A DNA stretch of 64,000 nt from the NCBI RefSeq assembly GCF_011386835.1, contig NC_088791.1, positions 11,222,998 to 11,286,997 on the forward strand, given 5' to 3'. Below the pieces are notes generated by a model. It saw only the letters and a list, made by a program, of their open reading frames with translations, made no database searches and was not told where the DNA came from. Positions within the stretch are counted from its first letter, which is position 1. Each line of letters starts with the position of its first letter. This document shows positions 12,288 to 24,585 of this stretch, piece by piece. The stretch is from Chrysemys picta bellii. Its lineage: Eukaryota > Chordata > Testudines > Emydidae. The translations under genes were made by a program, and so were the position numbers.

Positions 12288-12830
12288 AGTAGATTGGGAC
12301 AAGCATGTTTGTGAGGGGCACAGAAACTGGGACTGGAGATTACACACGGAGAAAGGGGGTAGAACAGACCGGATTACGAGCCAGGAGGAGAGACGGGGAC
12401 CCAACGGAGCAGTGGAGAAGGAGATGACGAGAAATGGCTCTGATAAGAAGCTGGGGTGCAGGGGGAGAAGTGGGACTGGCTGGGCAATGACCTGGGTGGA
12501 TACACATATCAGATGAAGAGCCTAGTAAAAGAAAGACTGAGCCAGTGGGAATGGGGAACATGGGCAAGAGAGAGACACAAATCGGTTGAGGTCTTTGGGT
12601 GAAGAAGAGAACATGACACAGGAAGAGACGGAGAAAGGGAGCTGAAACTGGTTGGGCAAGAAGACTGACTGGCAGTGATGAGAACACTGGGACACGGAGT
12701 CCTGAGGGGTAAGACTTGAACTTGCTGCACAATGATACATGAATCAGAAGCCTGAAGAGTAGAGACTGGGACTGGCTAGATAAGGATAATAGAATGGGAT
12801 AGGAAACAGGGTAGAAAGGATCATCTCAGA
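12288..12830. repeat. Purine-rich degenerate repeat region
   Basis: Loosely repeated blocks of the type GGGACTGGCTGGGCAA (12472, near 12643, near 12768), spaced about 120-170 bp, within a G/A-rich plus strand. It may be an old interspersed repeat with an internal minisatellite. The overlapping minus-strand open frames are low complexity (Ser/Pro/Leu) and not credible genes. Confidence 0.35.
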
Positions 12831-13646
12831 GGTAATAGGTGGAAGAGTCTGTGCACATTTGAGCAAACTCTTCTCACGGCCCTGGAATGGAATGCAAGAT
12901 TCCCAAATTTCACCATTCCTCTGCTGTCAGAAAATCTGAAACCCCTGGCAATGCATTCCATCCCCATCTACGCTGGTCCACACAGCCCCTCAGTTACTCC
13001 ATTAGCTCAAGTGGCACAGGTCTGTGGGGTGGGGCTGATGGATAGACGGATGGCAATATGATGGAATTTGTTTTACCAGTTTAAAAAAAAAAATCTCAGA
13101 AATTACTCTCAAAAAACTATGTTAAATGAACATTAAAGTTCCAAAGTCAAGCACCCAAAATTTAGAAAATGTCGGAATTAAGGTTGCCTATGCTTATGCA
13201 ACCTTAATTCAACCTCTTTGTGCACATGCATTATGACAGTCTCATTACAAGATCACATGCTATTTTTCCCTGCACAGAAGTCCTGCCTTCACCAATGCAC
13301 AGGATGGACCTGCTCTGGGAATGAATCAGGGCTGTGTAGTGAAGATGGCTTGTATATAGGATCTGTGATTCATTTGTTACAGAAGGTGGAATGTGTGTAG
13401 TGAATCAGTGAGGGGACTATATTAAGAGAAAGGACAGCCTCACCACTAAGGCATTTGAATGCTGCCCTGGATAGCTGGATACTATCCCTACCTCTGCCAG
13501 AGAGTTCCTATGTGGTGCTATGCAAGTCACTTCAACCCAACTTTTCACAAGTGGTCATTAATTGCGTGTCTCATTTTCTGGATGCCCAACTTGACACCTG
13601 GGGTCTGATATGCAGAAGTGATGAGCACTCACAGTTGTGATTAAAG

Positions 13647-14769
13647 CAGGGTGGATAAAAAAAAAAAAAATCAATGATTTTTTAAAAAAATCTGATTTTT
13701 ATTTAAATCAATTTTTTGGATAAAATGCTTTTAGAGGAAAAAACCTATCTAAAGATATTTTTAATTAAGATACATTATAGCTCAAAGATATCTCATCATG
13801 GAATAAGGACTATACATTCTAATTCTATAGCATGAGACAATATATTCATGTAATGTTTAAGAAAAGTTTTGTAAATGAGTTCAAATAGTTCATGGATTAG
13901 GGACCCAATCTTATGGGGTTCCACAGGCTTCTGTATAGATTTAGGTTAGTCTTTCTATCTACCCAATGGGACTCAGTGGTCAGTCTAGAAGATCCCATCA
14001 GAGATGCTTAGTTTTGCAGTTCTCAAACTGTAGATTTGTGTCTCCAGAGGTAACATGCTTGTTAACAGAAAAAAATGTTTTAAATAAATAAATATATAGA
14101 GGTGAGAAATAACAGACCTCAACTCTATTGTCCCTCTGAAAATTTGTGTACACAGAGTCACTCTCTTACCTCTCTCTAAAAGTGCAAAATTTCAAAAAGT
14201 TCAATGAATAGAAGATTGTTAGGGGCAAAATAGATCTGGACAAGGAGAAAAAGTCTGGCGATAAAAGCGAGAAGCGAGGTACATATGCTTGTTTTGTTAA
14301 AATATTATTTTTGCTGTTGAAGAAAAAAATCCAGAATATTTAACGTTGTTGTTTTAGTTAAATAAAACAATTTAAATGTCTGTCTGGTGATGTTCTCTTC
14401 CTAATATAGCATGGCAAGAAAATCCTCCAAATATTAATGATTAACCTGTTGAATTGGAGATAGCTCCCCTCCCAATGACTTCATAAATAGCTGCTTCATT
14501 TACCTTTGGTAAATGAAATAACTAAACAATCATCCATGTTCTGATATAGCTGTAAAACTAATCTGAAGTTTTCAAAATAAATCAATGTTTAAAAGTGTAT
14601 AGTGTGTACCTTTTAAAAATGAAACCTACATCTATCTTTGAGTTGTGAAGAATATGTATTAAGGTTATAACAACTAACAATAATGCACTTTTATATAGAA
14701 AACCATGATTAAATTGAGTCTTCCTGACTAGCTATTTAAATCAATTTGATTTCAATCAAATCCACCCTG
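13647..14769. mobile_element. Non-autonomous hAT element (1,123 bp)
   Basis: TIRs CAGGGTGGATAAAA... on the left and, reverse-complemented from the right, CAGGGTGGATTTGATT..., rich in ATTTAAATCA. The 8-bp TSD is GATTAAAG (13639-13646) against GATTAATG (14770-14777), 7 of 8 matching. TSD length and CAGGG ends fit hAT. The AT-rich interior has no transposase frame. Confidence 0.8.
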
Positions 14770-14919
14770 GATTAATGTCAATGGAAGTTGTGCTTTGACC
14801 ATAAAGTGATCTATAATGTTAAGTACTCTTAAAAAAAAAAAAAAAAAAATCAAGGCCTACGTGCTTCAAATTGGGCATCCTAAATTAGTGGATGCTTCTA
14901 ACCTTAATTTTTCAGTTCC

Positions 14920-15185
14920 CACCTGTAAAATGGACCAGGACCCCATTGTGCTAAGCGCTGTATAAAGAACGAACAAAAGGATGGCCCCTGTCCCCAAATA
15001 ATCTAACCATAGGGTCAAATTGGAACCCAGCTGAGTAAGAACCATTTCTTAAGCTTAATATGGTTACTAAGAATGTAGGAACGTTTTCCTTTATGCCTAA
15101 TAGTTCTCAAAGAGGTTATAATCTAAGTATAAGATAAGAGACAACAGATTGGTACAAACAAATAGATGAGGAAGGTCAAGGAAAA
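14920..15185 (+). repeat. CORE/MIR-like SINE interrupted by a copied segment
   Basis: ACCCCATTGTGCTAAGCGCT, GGATGGCCCCTGTCCCCA, then after a 112-119 bp foreign block AAGAGGTTATAATCTAAG and ATAAGAGACAACAGATTGG. The two halves are the standard adjacent parts of this SINE family (compare 48760-48845), so the middle block is an insertion. Confidence 0.65.
14997..15115 (+). repeat. 119-bp perfect inverted duplication, left copy
   Basis: Base-for-base identical to the reverse complement of 18242-18360. It begins AATAATCTAACCATAGGG and ends TAGTTCTCAAAGAGG. Flanks outside the match are unrelated. It splits the SINE at 14920-15185, so this copy is probably the derived one. Confidence 0.9.
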
Positions 15186-15420
15186 TATGAGAACATTTGT
15201 CAACTTGATAGGCAGAGGTATCAGTAACTCAACTCCTCCACCAGGCGTGCTGTGACTATAAATTCATTAACATTTGTGAAACACTCAGATACTATAGTGA
15301 TAAGTGTCATAGAGAAGCCCACGAGGAAATTAATAATGCTGTCTTCGGAGCAAGGTTTGAATAGTGTGTAATAAATAAGGGCTCGGACTACATACTGAAC
15401 AATGAGGAGGAAACTAAATA

Positions 15421-16310
15421 CAGTAACTCCCCACTTAACGTCCTCTCGCATAATGTTGTTTCGATCTTCCGTCCCTGATCACTTAGGGAACATGCTCTAT
15501 TTAAAGTTGTGCAGTGCTTCGCTAGAACGCCGTTTGGCTGCCTGCTTGGTCCACAGCTGGCAGCCCCCTCCCGTCAGCTCCTCTATGCGCCCCCCCCCCC
15601 CCCCCCCAAGCACATCCCACCCACTGGCAGACCCCGCGGATCAGCACCTTCCCTCTCCTCCCCCGGCCTCCTGCCCGCAGCAATCAGCTGGCTTGCAGCG
15701 TTCAGGAGGGAGAGAGGAGGAGCGAGGACTCGGCACACAGGCTCCCCCTCCCTCCCGAACGCTGCAAGCCAGATGATTGCCCGGGCAGGAGGCGGGGGGA
15801 GCCTGCGCGCAGAGTCCTCGCTCCTCCCCCGTCCCTCCTGCCCGCAGCAATCAGCTGGCTTGTGACGTTCGGGAGACAGGAGGGAGGGGGGAGGAGAAAG
15901 GACACGGCATGCGGAGTAACGGGGGGGTGGGGAAAGAAGAGGCAGGTTAAGGGTGAGGGCTTGGGGAAGGGGTGGTCTGGGCGGGCTGAGGATTGAGCCC
16001 CCCGCCCCTGGTGCTTGCAGAGTAGGGGAAGGTGCCGCTGCTGCTGAGCAACATGCTTCTCCTAGCCCTACAGCACCTTCAGCCTCCTTGTCTACCTCAT
16101 TGTCTCCAATGCCAGTGGGCTGTGCCTGTGTGGGGTAAGGTGGGGGCACCTCCCAACTATAGTACTGTACTGTATGGAAAAAAATATCTAACCAACCTAA
16201 CCCCGCCATTTACATTCATTCTTATGGGGAAATTGGATTCACTTAACATCGTTTCACTTAAAGTCGTATTTTTCAGGAACATAACCACAATGTTAAGTGA
16301 GGCGTTACAG
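15421..16310. mobile_element. pogo/Tigger-like non-autonomous element (890 bp)
   Basis: TA flanks (15419-15420, 16311-16312). TIRs are CAGTAACTCCCCACTTAACG on the left and, reverse-complemented from the right, CTGTAACGCCTCACTTAACA. Sub-terminal inverted motifs ATGTTAAGTGAA/TTCACTTAACATCG resemble Tigger-family ends. The interior is very GC-rich and contains inverted and direct copies of a CAGCAATCAGCTGGCTTG block. Long open frames here arise from base composition. Confidence 0.75.
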
Positions 16311-17421
16311 TATTGAAAAGCTGCTCATTAAAGTGAGTACTGGCCATTCTGTGCACTGAATGAGGCAGTTGTCCTATAGAAAAATACTGTGTGATCATGT
16401 AATTAAAGCCATCATAATGTACAAAAAGGGCTGAGTTAAGGTTGTACAGGCAACCTTAATTATAGCTTTTCCTAACTTCTGCGTGCTTGACTTTTCAACA
16501 CTGATATTTTTAACACAGTTTTATATGTAATATCATATAATACACGTTTGTTTCCTTGGAAGTGAACCAAAGCTTTACAAAAAGAACACCCCAAAATAAT
16601 ACCGATACTTGCGATCTCCACCACACAGCTCTCGTTACATGCACACAATTGATTAGCCTTTAACATTCTGACCCCAGAATTATAAAGCTTCATGGTTCAC
16701 CAAGTTGAATGAAATGATAGGGCTTTATTTCCTCATACCTCACTTTTAATGCTAAACATGGATGAGCAATGCCAATGAAAACTTATGCTAGTTACAATTA
16801 ATTTCTTGATCAGCAAAATTGTACATGTTTCAATATCCTATGGCTATCAAAACAAGTTTTTACGCTACAGAAAATTTACTTTACTAGATTGTGTTTGTCC
16901 ACAGGAATTTTCTTGCTTTAGACTCTACACAAGAACCTGTTAAAGTATTTATTTTCTGAAAACTGGGCTTGGGACTCAGATCCACCATTTCACACTGATA
17001 ATATATCGGCCGCAAGCCTTGAGAGTCCCATGGAATTCAGCCTATCAACAAACAGAATTCTGATGCCAAAATTTATTTCACTACAGGCATATCGAGAGAT
17101 TCATAGGTTGTCTGCTAAGACAAACAGCAGAGTGGAACAAAACTAAGTTTTCCCAGTGCCAAACCATCCCAATCTTTCTCACACACACACGCACCAACCC
17201 TCCTCAAGCCTTGCACAGAGGGACGTCTATACATAAGGGGCATCCTGATCTTATTAGGAGGCCTGAATAAAAACTATAGCCAAGAGAAAAATATTTTAAA
17301 TTGACTTATTAGCTGACGTTATAAGAAAAATCAAGCTCATTTCTAACTAATCCACTGTTTTGACAGAGCTTAACAAATGAAGGCAAAATGTGTCAAAGAA
17401 AAAAAAAAGCTCACTGTAGAC

Positions 17422-18182
17422 CGGGGTGGGCAAACTACGACCCAGGAGCCATATCTGACTCTTCAGATGTTTTAATTTGGCCCTCGAGCTCCTGCCAGGG
17501 AGTGGGGTCCAGGGCTTGCCCCGCTCCAGTGCTCCAGCCGGGGAGTGGGGTTGGGGGCTTGCCACACTCTGTGTGGCTCCTGGAAACAGCAGCATGTCCC
17601 CCTCTCTGGCTCCTACATGTAGGGGCAACCAGGGAGCCCCCACACCCTGCCCCTGCCCCAAGCACCATCCCCCCAGCTCCCATTGGCCGGGAACCACGGC
17701 CAATGGGAGCTGCAGAAGTGGCACCTGAGGACGGGGCAGCGTGCAGAGCTGCCTGGCTGTGCCTCAACGTAGGAGACTTAGGGGGGACATGCAGCTGCTT
17801 CCAGGAGCTGCTTGAGGTAAGTGCTGCCTGGAGCCTACACCTCTGCCCCTCTCCCGTGCCCCAAGCCCCCTGCCCCTGCCCCGATCCTCCTTCCACCCTC
17901 AGTCCCAGCCCAGAGGACCCTCCTGCACCTCTAACCCCTTATCCCCACCCCAGAGCCTGCACCCCCAGTCAGAGCCCTCTCTCTCACACACACACCCCAA
18001 CACCCTGCCCCAGCCCACATCCTGAAATCTTCATTTCTGGCCCCACCCCAGAGCCTGCACACCAAGCTGGAGCCCTCACCCCCTTCCACACCGCAACTCC
18101 CAGTTTCGTGAGCATTCATGGCCCCCCATACAATTTCTATACCCAGATGTGGCCCTCGGGCCAAAAAGTTTGCCCACCCCTG
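17422..18182. mobile_element. Non-autonomous hAT element (761 bp)
   Basis: Perfect 8-bp TSD CTGTAGAC (17414-17421 and 18183-18190). TIRs are CGGGGTGGGCAAACTACG on the left and, reverse-complemented, CAGGGGTGGGCAAACTTTTT on the right. The interior is C-rich (CCCCAGAGCCTGCAC repeats) and includes CTCCCATTGGCC inverted pairs. The 266-codon open frame inside has no coding features. Confidence 0.88.
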
Positions 18183-18241
18183 CTGTAGACTATCCCTTCC
18201 CCAAACCAGCGATCCCTTTTTACTACCTGTTAGAAAGGCCG

Positions 18242-18360
18242 CCTCTTTGAGAACTATTAGGCATAAAGGAAAACGTTCCTACATTCTTAGTAACCATATT
18301 AAGCTTAAGAAATGGTTCTTACTCAGCTGGGTTCCAATTTGACCCTATGGTTAGATTATT
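18242..18360 (-). repeat. 119-bp perfect inverted duplication, right copy (likely donor)
   Basis: Reverse complement identical to 14997-15115. The sequence runs on into unique-looking intron DNA on both sides, unlike the left copy, which interrupts a SINE. The copies are separated by 3,126 bp holding a pogo-type and a hAT element. Confidence 0.9.
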
Positions 18361-19824
18361 ATTTCTCAGTGGGGTTTTTTAAGTGACAGTTATGAAGTCT
18401 CTCAAAAACATTAGAAGGCTAAATGCTCTATTTACTGATGTCAGTTCTGAACATAGGAGTGAGAGTAAACTTCTAATTACCCTTCACAATGAGAATGAAG
18501 GTGACCTAAGTCAGTCAAGAACTCTGAACAATCTAAGCTGTAGAATCAAAGGGAAAAAACACCTAAGGGAAAGGAGCTTAATTTCAAACAAACAATTTTT
18601 GACCCGAACCCATGATAGACACACGAGTCTCCAGTTGCAGAGAACTAGATTCTTGCCAAACAATCTAGGAAAGGAAGTGAGGCTGAATGCTCTGAATATA
18701 CCACATGACATTTCCTTACTAATTGATACTACAAAGTAAGAACATGCTGCTACAGAAGCTGTAAGGAGGGAGAAAGCAGAAGATGATTTGCTCTCAAGAA
18801 AGTTATTTTTCAATCTCAATACTCATTACCCTGTAACCATTCTAGGATGGACTAAGATTGCTTGGAAGTGGGGAACAACATTTTTTTCTACATCTACAAA
18901 CCAACACATTTGTGCTGTACAAGATAAAAAACAAGTAATTTTAAACTGACTGAGCAGATGTACTAGACCTGGGGATCAGAGGAAGTTGGTATGTGAAATA
19001 TGCATTATTTGGTTTTCCTTGAAATCTCTGGCTTTGTGAAGTCAGAAGACAACACAGAGATAACAACCAAATAGGTAAAAAATAATGTTCCCAAAACCAG
19101 AACAGGTGCTCATACTACAGTGATGTGGCTATGTGTGTACCTAAATAGCAATCCCTGAACAGAAACCTTGATCATCAGGATCCAAAAAAAGTCACTCTTC
19201 ATCACAGTTTTTGACAACTGCACACATTGTGAAAGGTTTTCTGAACTCCAAAACTTTGTGGTGGGGGAAGACTTCATGTAGATGAATTTTTGTGCCAATG
19301 GAGATCATTGAAAATACTTTTGCTGAAAGGCCCTAGACTTGTAAACTTGAGGGCTGGAGACAAGATATTCACAGTGGATGATCTCACTGCTGTAGAATAT
19401 TGTCAGACCTGTGCATGTTTGTTAGCCTTCAGACTGAAACAGAACATTCATCTTTCCAGCCAAGCATTTGCCCCACACAGTCTAAGTCTTGCGGCATTTT
19501 CTCTTTTGATTAATTTTCTGATGTTTCTTGGGTGGGTAAGTGGAGGGTTACTATTGCTACACATTATGAACATTCATAAATCTCTTTTGTGTGGCAGCAG
19601 GTACATTATATGCTAAATAAATTAATTTAAAAGCAAATCAAAAACAAACAAACAAACAAAAGAGAAGTTGTGATCTAGTGAAGTAAAAGTGACAAGGAAG
19701 TTTGTGAATAGTACTGGTCCTGGGGGAAAAAGAAAATCTCTTGTTGCCTAGATCAGGAAAAATGTAAACTCAGAGTAAAACAAAGTAAACAAATGCAGCC
19801 AAAAGCACCATGAGGTCATAGAAG
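18361..19824 (-). other. MKLN1 intron 2 segment, no gene seen
   Basis: AT-rich intron DNA with a short CAAA repeat near 19647. Open frames near 18383-18819 and 19290-19616 show no family features. Confidence 0.5.
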
Positions 19825-20080
19825 TAAGGTTAAGATTTTGTCACAGTTATTTTCAGTAAACGTCACAGACATGTCACTGTTTACTAAAAGTAACAGTGGC
19901 AAAATGTGGAGGGTGGAGTTCAGCACCCACCGCTGCTGTTCCCACAGTGACTAGAAACTCTGGGTGGGCATCTCTGCCGCCCAACAGCTCCAGCCCCACC
20001 GCCCTGGGGCGGAAGCAGAAAATGTCACTGAGGTCTCAAAATCACAGATTTTGTGACTTCTGTGCCATAATCTTAGCCTT
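19825..20080. mobile_element. MITE with long terminal inverted repeats (256 bp)
   Basis: Left end AAGGTTAAGATTTTGTCACA and the reverse-complemented right end AAGGCTAAGATTATGGCACA match over at least 20 bp. Further inside, CAAAATC/GATTTTG pairs extend the foldback. The TSD is not clear, so the superfamily is uncertain. Confidence 0.6.
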
Positions 20081-20898
20081 ATATATAAATAGGACAAAAT
20101 TTGTGAGCTTAAAAGTGGTCCCAGAAGACTGATAAAAAGGAGCACACTCTACCAATATTACTAGATTGTTTAAAGGTAAGCCGAATAGCAGATTTTGCAA
20201 ACATGCAAATCTATTTGCTTAAACAGGAGAGCTTACATTTATTGGAGAAAAAGCCAAACAAATATTTTGAAAGAAAAGTGGTAGGATGAACAGATTTTAC
20301 TTCTCTCAGAAGTTCCAGAAACCAAAATATCATGGTAGAAAGATGAGTTAGACACTAAAGTTGTGACATTAAGACAAGTGAACAAACAGAACCACGTTCT
20401 AACACAGTAATCAGGCAAAAGAAGGGGAAATATGATTTACTATTTCTAACAGCTTCCACGTTTAGAAGTCTGGCAGTGTAAGTGATGAACATGAAGAGTA
20501 TGTGGTCTATTCTAGAGGACAGAATATCCTCATTGAAACAAGACTGGTGAGCACAGGAACTCTATCACAGCTCCTCAAGGTGCTGAGGAGATGGGGCCTG
20601 CATGGCAGATTCCCACCATTAGTTCAATGACAGCAGAACTTGAATCACTTTTAGTTTTATTCTTGAAGTTTGAAATGAAGAATAAAAAGATACTTGCCAA
20701 AATTCACTTGTGGTAACATGACATTCTTCCCCAAAAAGGAAACTGCTTTAAAAATCAAGGAGGCAAACATGCCCTAAGTGGAAATGTAAATATTCCTGCC
20801 AAGAACAGAGACAGAAAAGCTGCAAGAGAGGTAACGTTTTAGGTATCAGATCACTCAGATCCATCAGTCAATACCAGCATGAATAACCCAGCTGTTTA

Positions 20899-21340
20899 GG
20901 TTTTGGAGTAGCAGCGGTGTTAGTCTGTATCTGCAAAAAGAACAAGAGCACTTGTGGCACCTTAGAGGCTAATAAATTTATGTGAGCATAAGCTTTTGTG
21001 GGCTACAGCCCACTTCATCGGATGCATAGAATGGAACACACAGACAGAAGATATTTATACATACAGAGAACATGAAAAGGTGGCAGTACGCATACCAACT
21101 GTAAGAGGCCAATCAATTGAGATGAGCTATCATCAGCAGGAGACAGAAAAATAAACCTTTGAAGTGATAATCGAGATGACCCATAGAAGGTGTGAGGATA
21201 TTTTAACATGGGGAAATAGATTCAATTAGTGTAATGACCCAACCATTCCCAGTCTCTGTTCAAACCCAAGTTAATTGTATCTAATTTGTATATTAATTCA
21301 AGTTCAGCTGTCTCTCTTTGGAGTCTCTTTGGAAGCCACA
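20899..21340 (-). mobile_element. Penelope-like element 3' fragment next to MKLN1 exon 2
   Basis: Shares, in order, the blocks of the left arm of the 29734-31035 insertion: GAGTAGCAGCGGTGTTAGTC, CTTGTGGCACCTTAGAGG, GAGCATAAGCTTTTGTGGGC, the region with GAAGTGATAATCGAGATG, and the antisense 3' coding end (ATTCCCAGTCTCTGTTCAAA). It stops about 38 bp before the exon 2 donor. Decayed, with no intact frame. Confidence 0.75.
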
Positions 21341-21356
21341 ATAGGGCTGAGTACTA

Positions 21357-21473
<117 letters not shown>

Positions 21474-21505
21474 TTACAATACTAATTTTTAAACCCAAAA
21501 CTACT

Positions 21506-22319
21506 TGTTTTACCTGGAAAGGGTTAAAAAAACCCAGAGGTAAAAGGAAGGGAGTGGGCACCTGTCCAAAAGAGCCAATGAGAAGGCTAGAACTTTTTAA
21601 AATGGGGGGGGGGGAGCTTTCCCTTTGTCTGTCTGTTCTCCGGAGAGAAGAGAGACAGAGCAGCAATGCTGTAAGAAGCTTTAAACCAAGTATAAAAAAA
21701 ATCATCAAATCATACCTCGAAACTACTTCTCTGAAAACCCAGATATGTAAGTAGATCAGGGAATGTCTAGGAAGACGCGATTAGGTTTATCTCTTATCAT
21801 CTGTGCTAACCCCAGGTGCTTTTCTTTTGCTTGTAACCTTTAAGCTGGACCTCAGGAAAACCATTCTTGATGCTTAATTATTATATTCGCTCTTTTTTAA
21901 ATCTAGCAACAGCCTACGTTCCAGATATATTTGCTTTTTGTTTTTTAATCAAATTTACCTTTTTTAAGAACAGGATTGTGGGGGTTTGTGTCCTAAGAGT
22001 TTTGTGCATATGTTGTTTAATTAGCTGGTGGCAACAGCTGCCTTCCTTTGTTTTCTTTCTCGGCTCTTCCCGGGGGGGGGGGGTGGAAAAAGGGCTTGAG
22101 GGTACCCCACAGGGAAGAATTCCCAAGTGCACCTTCCTGGGTCCAAAGGGATTTTTTTGCACCTGGGTGGTGGTAGGATCTACCCATCCAAGGTCAGAGA
22201 AAAGCTGTATCCTTGGGAGTTTAATACCAGCCTGGAGAGGCCAGTATTAATTTTTAGAATCCTTGGGGGCCCCCCACCTTCTGCACTCAAAGTGCCAGAG
22301 TGGGGAATCAGCTTCGACA
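21506..22319 (+). mobile_element. LTR-like element (814 bp)
   Basis: Begins TGTTTTACCTGGAAAGGG and ends GGGGAATCAGCTTCGACA (TG...CA). The overall architecture (pyrimidine-rich middle, AATTTACC/TTTAATC A/T block, GGGGGCCCCCCACC near the end) resembles LTRs I associate with turtle ERV or Gypsy-like elements. No clear TSD, so the limits are approximate. Lies in MKLN1 intron 1 just upstream of exon 2. Confidence 0.4.
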
Positions 22320-23677
22320 TATGTACTTCACATACTCCAAGCTATGAAGTGATTCAAGAACATCTGTAAGTAGCTGGTTTGCCAAAGATAAACAAAACAG
22401 ATAAAGAATCTTTAGATAAAGAAATAACAGAAGTCTTCTTATAAACAATCGTAAGTATGAAGAGTGGTAAAACTCCAGAACTTGACAGCTTCCCAGCAGA
22501 ATTTTTACAAGATATTTGAAGAGGAATCAACAGGTCTGTGGAGGGGTACCTTTAATGCCATTCTGTTAAGGGAGGAACTTACTCCATGAAAGAAGCTACT
22601 GCTGCTCTCCCTAAAGATGGAAAAGACTTTACCATATGCAGCTCTTTATAGGCCCTTGTCACTGCTCAATCATGATGAACAATTTAGCAAAAATACTAGC
22701 TAACCAAATGCAGTCCATGCTCTCTGTTTACATAAATTCAGATCAAACCGGATTAACTGATAGACAAGTGTCATATAATATTCTCAGAGTATTTGGAATC
22801 TTTCATGGTGCCCCACCAAAAGAGATCCATTTCTTGTATCACCTGATGCACAGAAAGCTTTTGATAGAATAAAGTGAAACTTTCTGTTTGAAGTCCTGTC
22901 CCATAAATTCACAGGCCCCCAGTCCCTTAAATGGATAACTTCTCTTTATACCAGCTATAAAACTGTTAAGTGAATCAATGGGGTTAAATTTTCTGTTTGA
23001 ATTACATGTGGAAACTATGCAAAGATGTCCATTGTTTCCTTTATTTTCCGCACTGGCCGTGGAGCCTTTTACACACAGGAAAAGCAACAAAGAATTCATC
23101 ACAGGGATAAAACTTACAGGGACACATCAGAAATTAGCTTAAAATACTGTGTCTTCAGAACATAAACTAAATGAAAAATTCCTGGCTTTAAAGTAATTTA
23201 TGCCAAATCTGAAAGGTTAGCTCTATATTCGCTAGGTTCTAAAAAAAATCATCCCTCCAGAAAACATTTCAGTACAAATGGACAAGTTCTATAAAATACC
23301 TGGGGATTCAAATATAAAACAAAACCAAAAGAGCTGTATAATTTTAATGTCAAAATCACTACTTTAGCAAATGAAAAAAAAAAAAAAAAAAAAAAAAGTG
23401 CAGAGAAAATTATAGTTTCATGGTTAGGTAGAAAAATCAGTCAAAATGACACTTTTGCCAGAGAGATCTTTCTTGTTTCAAAATCTTCCTATAATCCTCT
23501 CAGATAAAACTAGCAGGAATGCAAAGAACGTTAGAATTTATATGAAATAAGAAAAGACCAAGAGTGAGTGGAGATACTTTGTAAGAACCCATTAACAGGG
23601 TGGACTAGCTGTTCCAATTAGGCAGAAATATCAAACCAGACAACTCAAAACAATAGTGGTTTAGGGGTGCTCAAATC

Positions 23678-23910
23678 CAGCAGTTCTCAAACTGGGTTGC
23701 GACCCCATTTTAATGTGGTCGCCAGTGCTGGCATTAGACTTGGAGTCCGGGGCTCAAGCCCAAGCCCAAGCCCCACTGCCCGGAGCCAAAGACCAAGGGC
23801 TTCAGCCCAGGGTGGCAGAGCTCAGGCTTCGGTTACTCCTTCCTGGGGTTGTGTAGTAATTTTTTGTTATGAGAAGGGAGTCATGGTGCAATGAAGTTTG
23901 AAAACCCCTG
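23678..23910. mobile_element. hAT-type MITE inside the L1 relic (233 bp)
   Basis: Ends CAGCAGTTCTCAAACTGGG and, reverse-complemented, CAGGGGTTTTCAAACTTC: the well-known CAGNGGTTCTCAAA type of hAT terminus. Candidate 8-bp flanks (CTCAAATC, TTCTAATT) match only 5 of 8. The interior is GC-rich with a CAAGCCCAAGCCCAAGCCCC tract. Confidence 0.7.
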
Positions 23911-24315
23911 TTCTAATTCACTCAAACACTTGATCTTTATTCAGCAAGAAAATTGTGGCAGTGTATGTACTGCTAGGTTACCAGGGTTACATTAAAAAAA
24001 AATTATATCCTCCAGAATGGTATAAATTATCCCTCTGCAAAGGCTATGCTGCAATTTGGGCTAGAACTAGAGAAAAAATTTCCCTTCACCAAAGTTTAAC
24101 GTTTGCAAATTATCCAGATTTGAACTCAAACCACAAACCATTGAGTTTTAAAGATTGGGAGAGCCAGGAAATACATATGGTTGGAAGGGTGTTCTAAGAA
24201 TTTTATCTTATTTAGAAATCAAAAACTTGTCTAGATAAGTTGTTTCATACAGAAAACTAACTTTAGTACAAGCAATGGTTTCCGATCCATTAGGAAACAT
24301 AGATCGTAACTCTAT

Positions 24316-24585
24316 CAGTGTTTCCCAAACTTGGGACACCGCTTGTGTAGGGAAAGCCCCTGGCGGGCCGGGCCTGTTTACCTGCCCCATCCAAGGTCCG
24401 GCCGATAGCAGCTCCAACTGGCCAAGGTTCGCTGCTTCCAGCAGCTCCCATTGGCCTGGAGCAGCGAACCGCAGCCAGTGGGAGCCGCGATCGGCCAGAC
24501 CTGCGGATGGGGCAGGTAAACAAACCGGCCCGGCCCACCAGGGGCTTTCCTTACACAAGCGGCATCCCAAGTTTGGGAAACACTG
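24316..24585. mobile_element. Palindromic hAT-type MITE inside the L1 relic (270 bp)
   Basis: TIRs CAGTGTTTCCCAAACTTGGG and the complement of CCCAAGTTTGGGAAACACTG, continuing inward (GGGAAAGCCCCTGGCGGGCC / GGCCCACCAGGGGCTTTCC) so that most of it folds back on itself. Flanks AACTCTAT and ATCTATAT match 6 of 8. Confidence 0.8.

Noticed and set aside
15583..16209. 208-codon open frame on minus
   Set aside because: GC-rich core of the Tigger-like element; low-complexity Pro/Ala/Gly with no start context or homology.
17388..18188. 266-codon open frame on plus
   Set aside because: It lies within the hAT element bounded by CTGTAGAC duplications, is C-rich repeat sequence (Pro/Ser/Thr) and has no domain.
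14997..18360. Reading the 119-bp inverted repeats as TIRs of one large transposon
   Set aside because: No TSD at outer or inner borders, and the left copy interrupts a SINE; templated duplication fits better.
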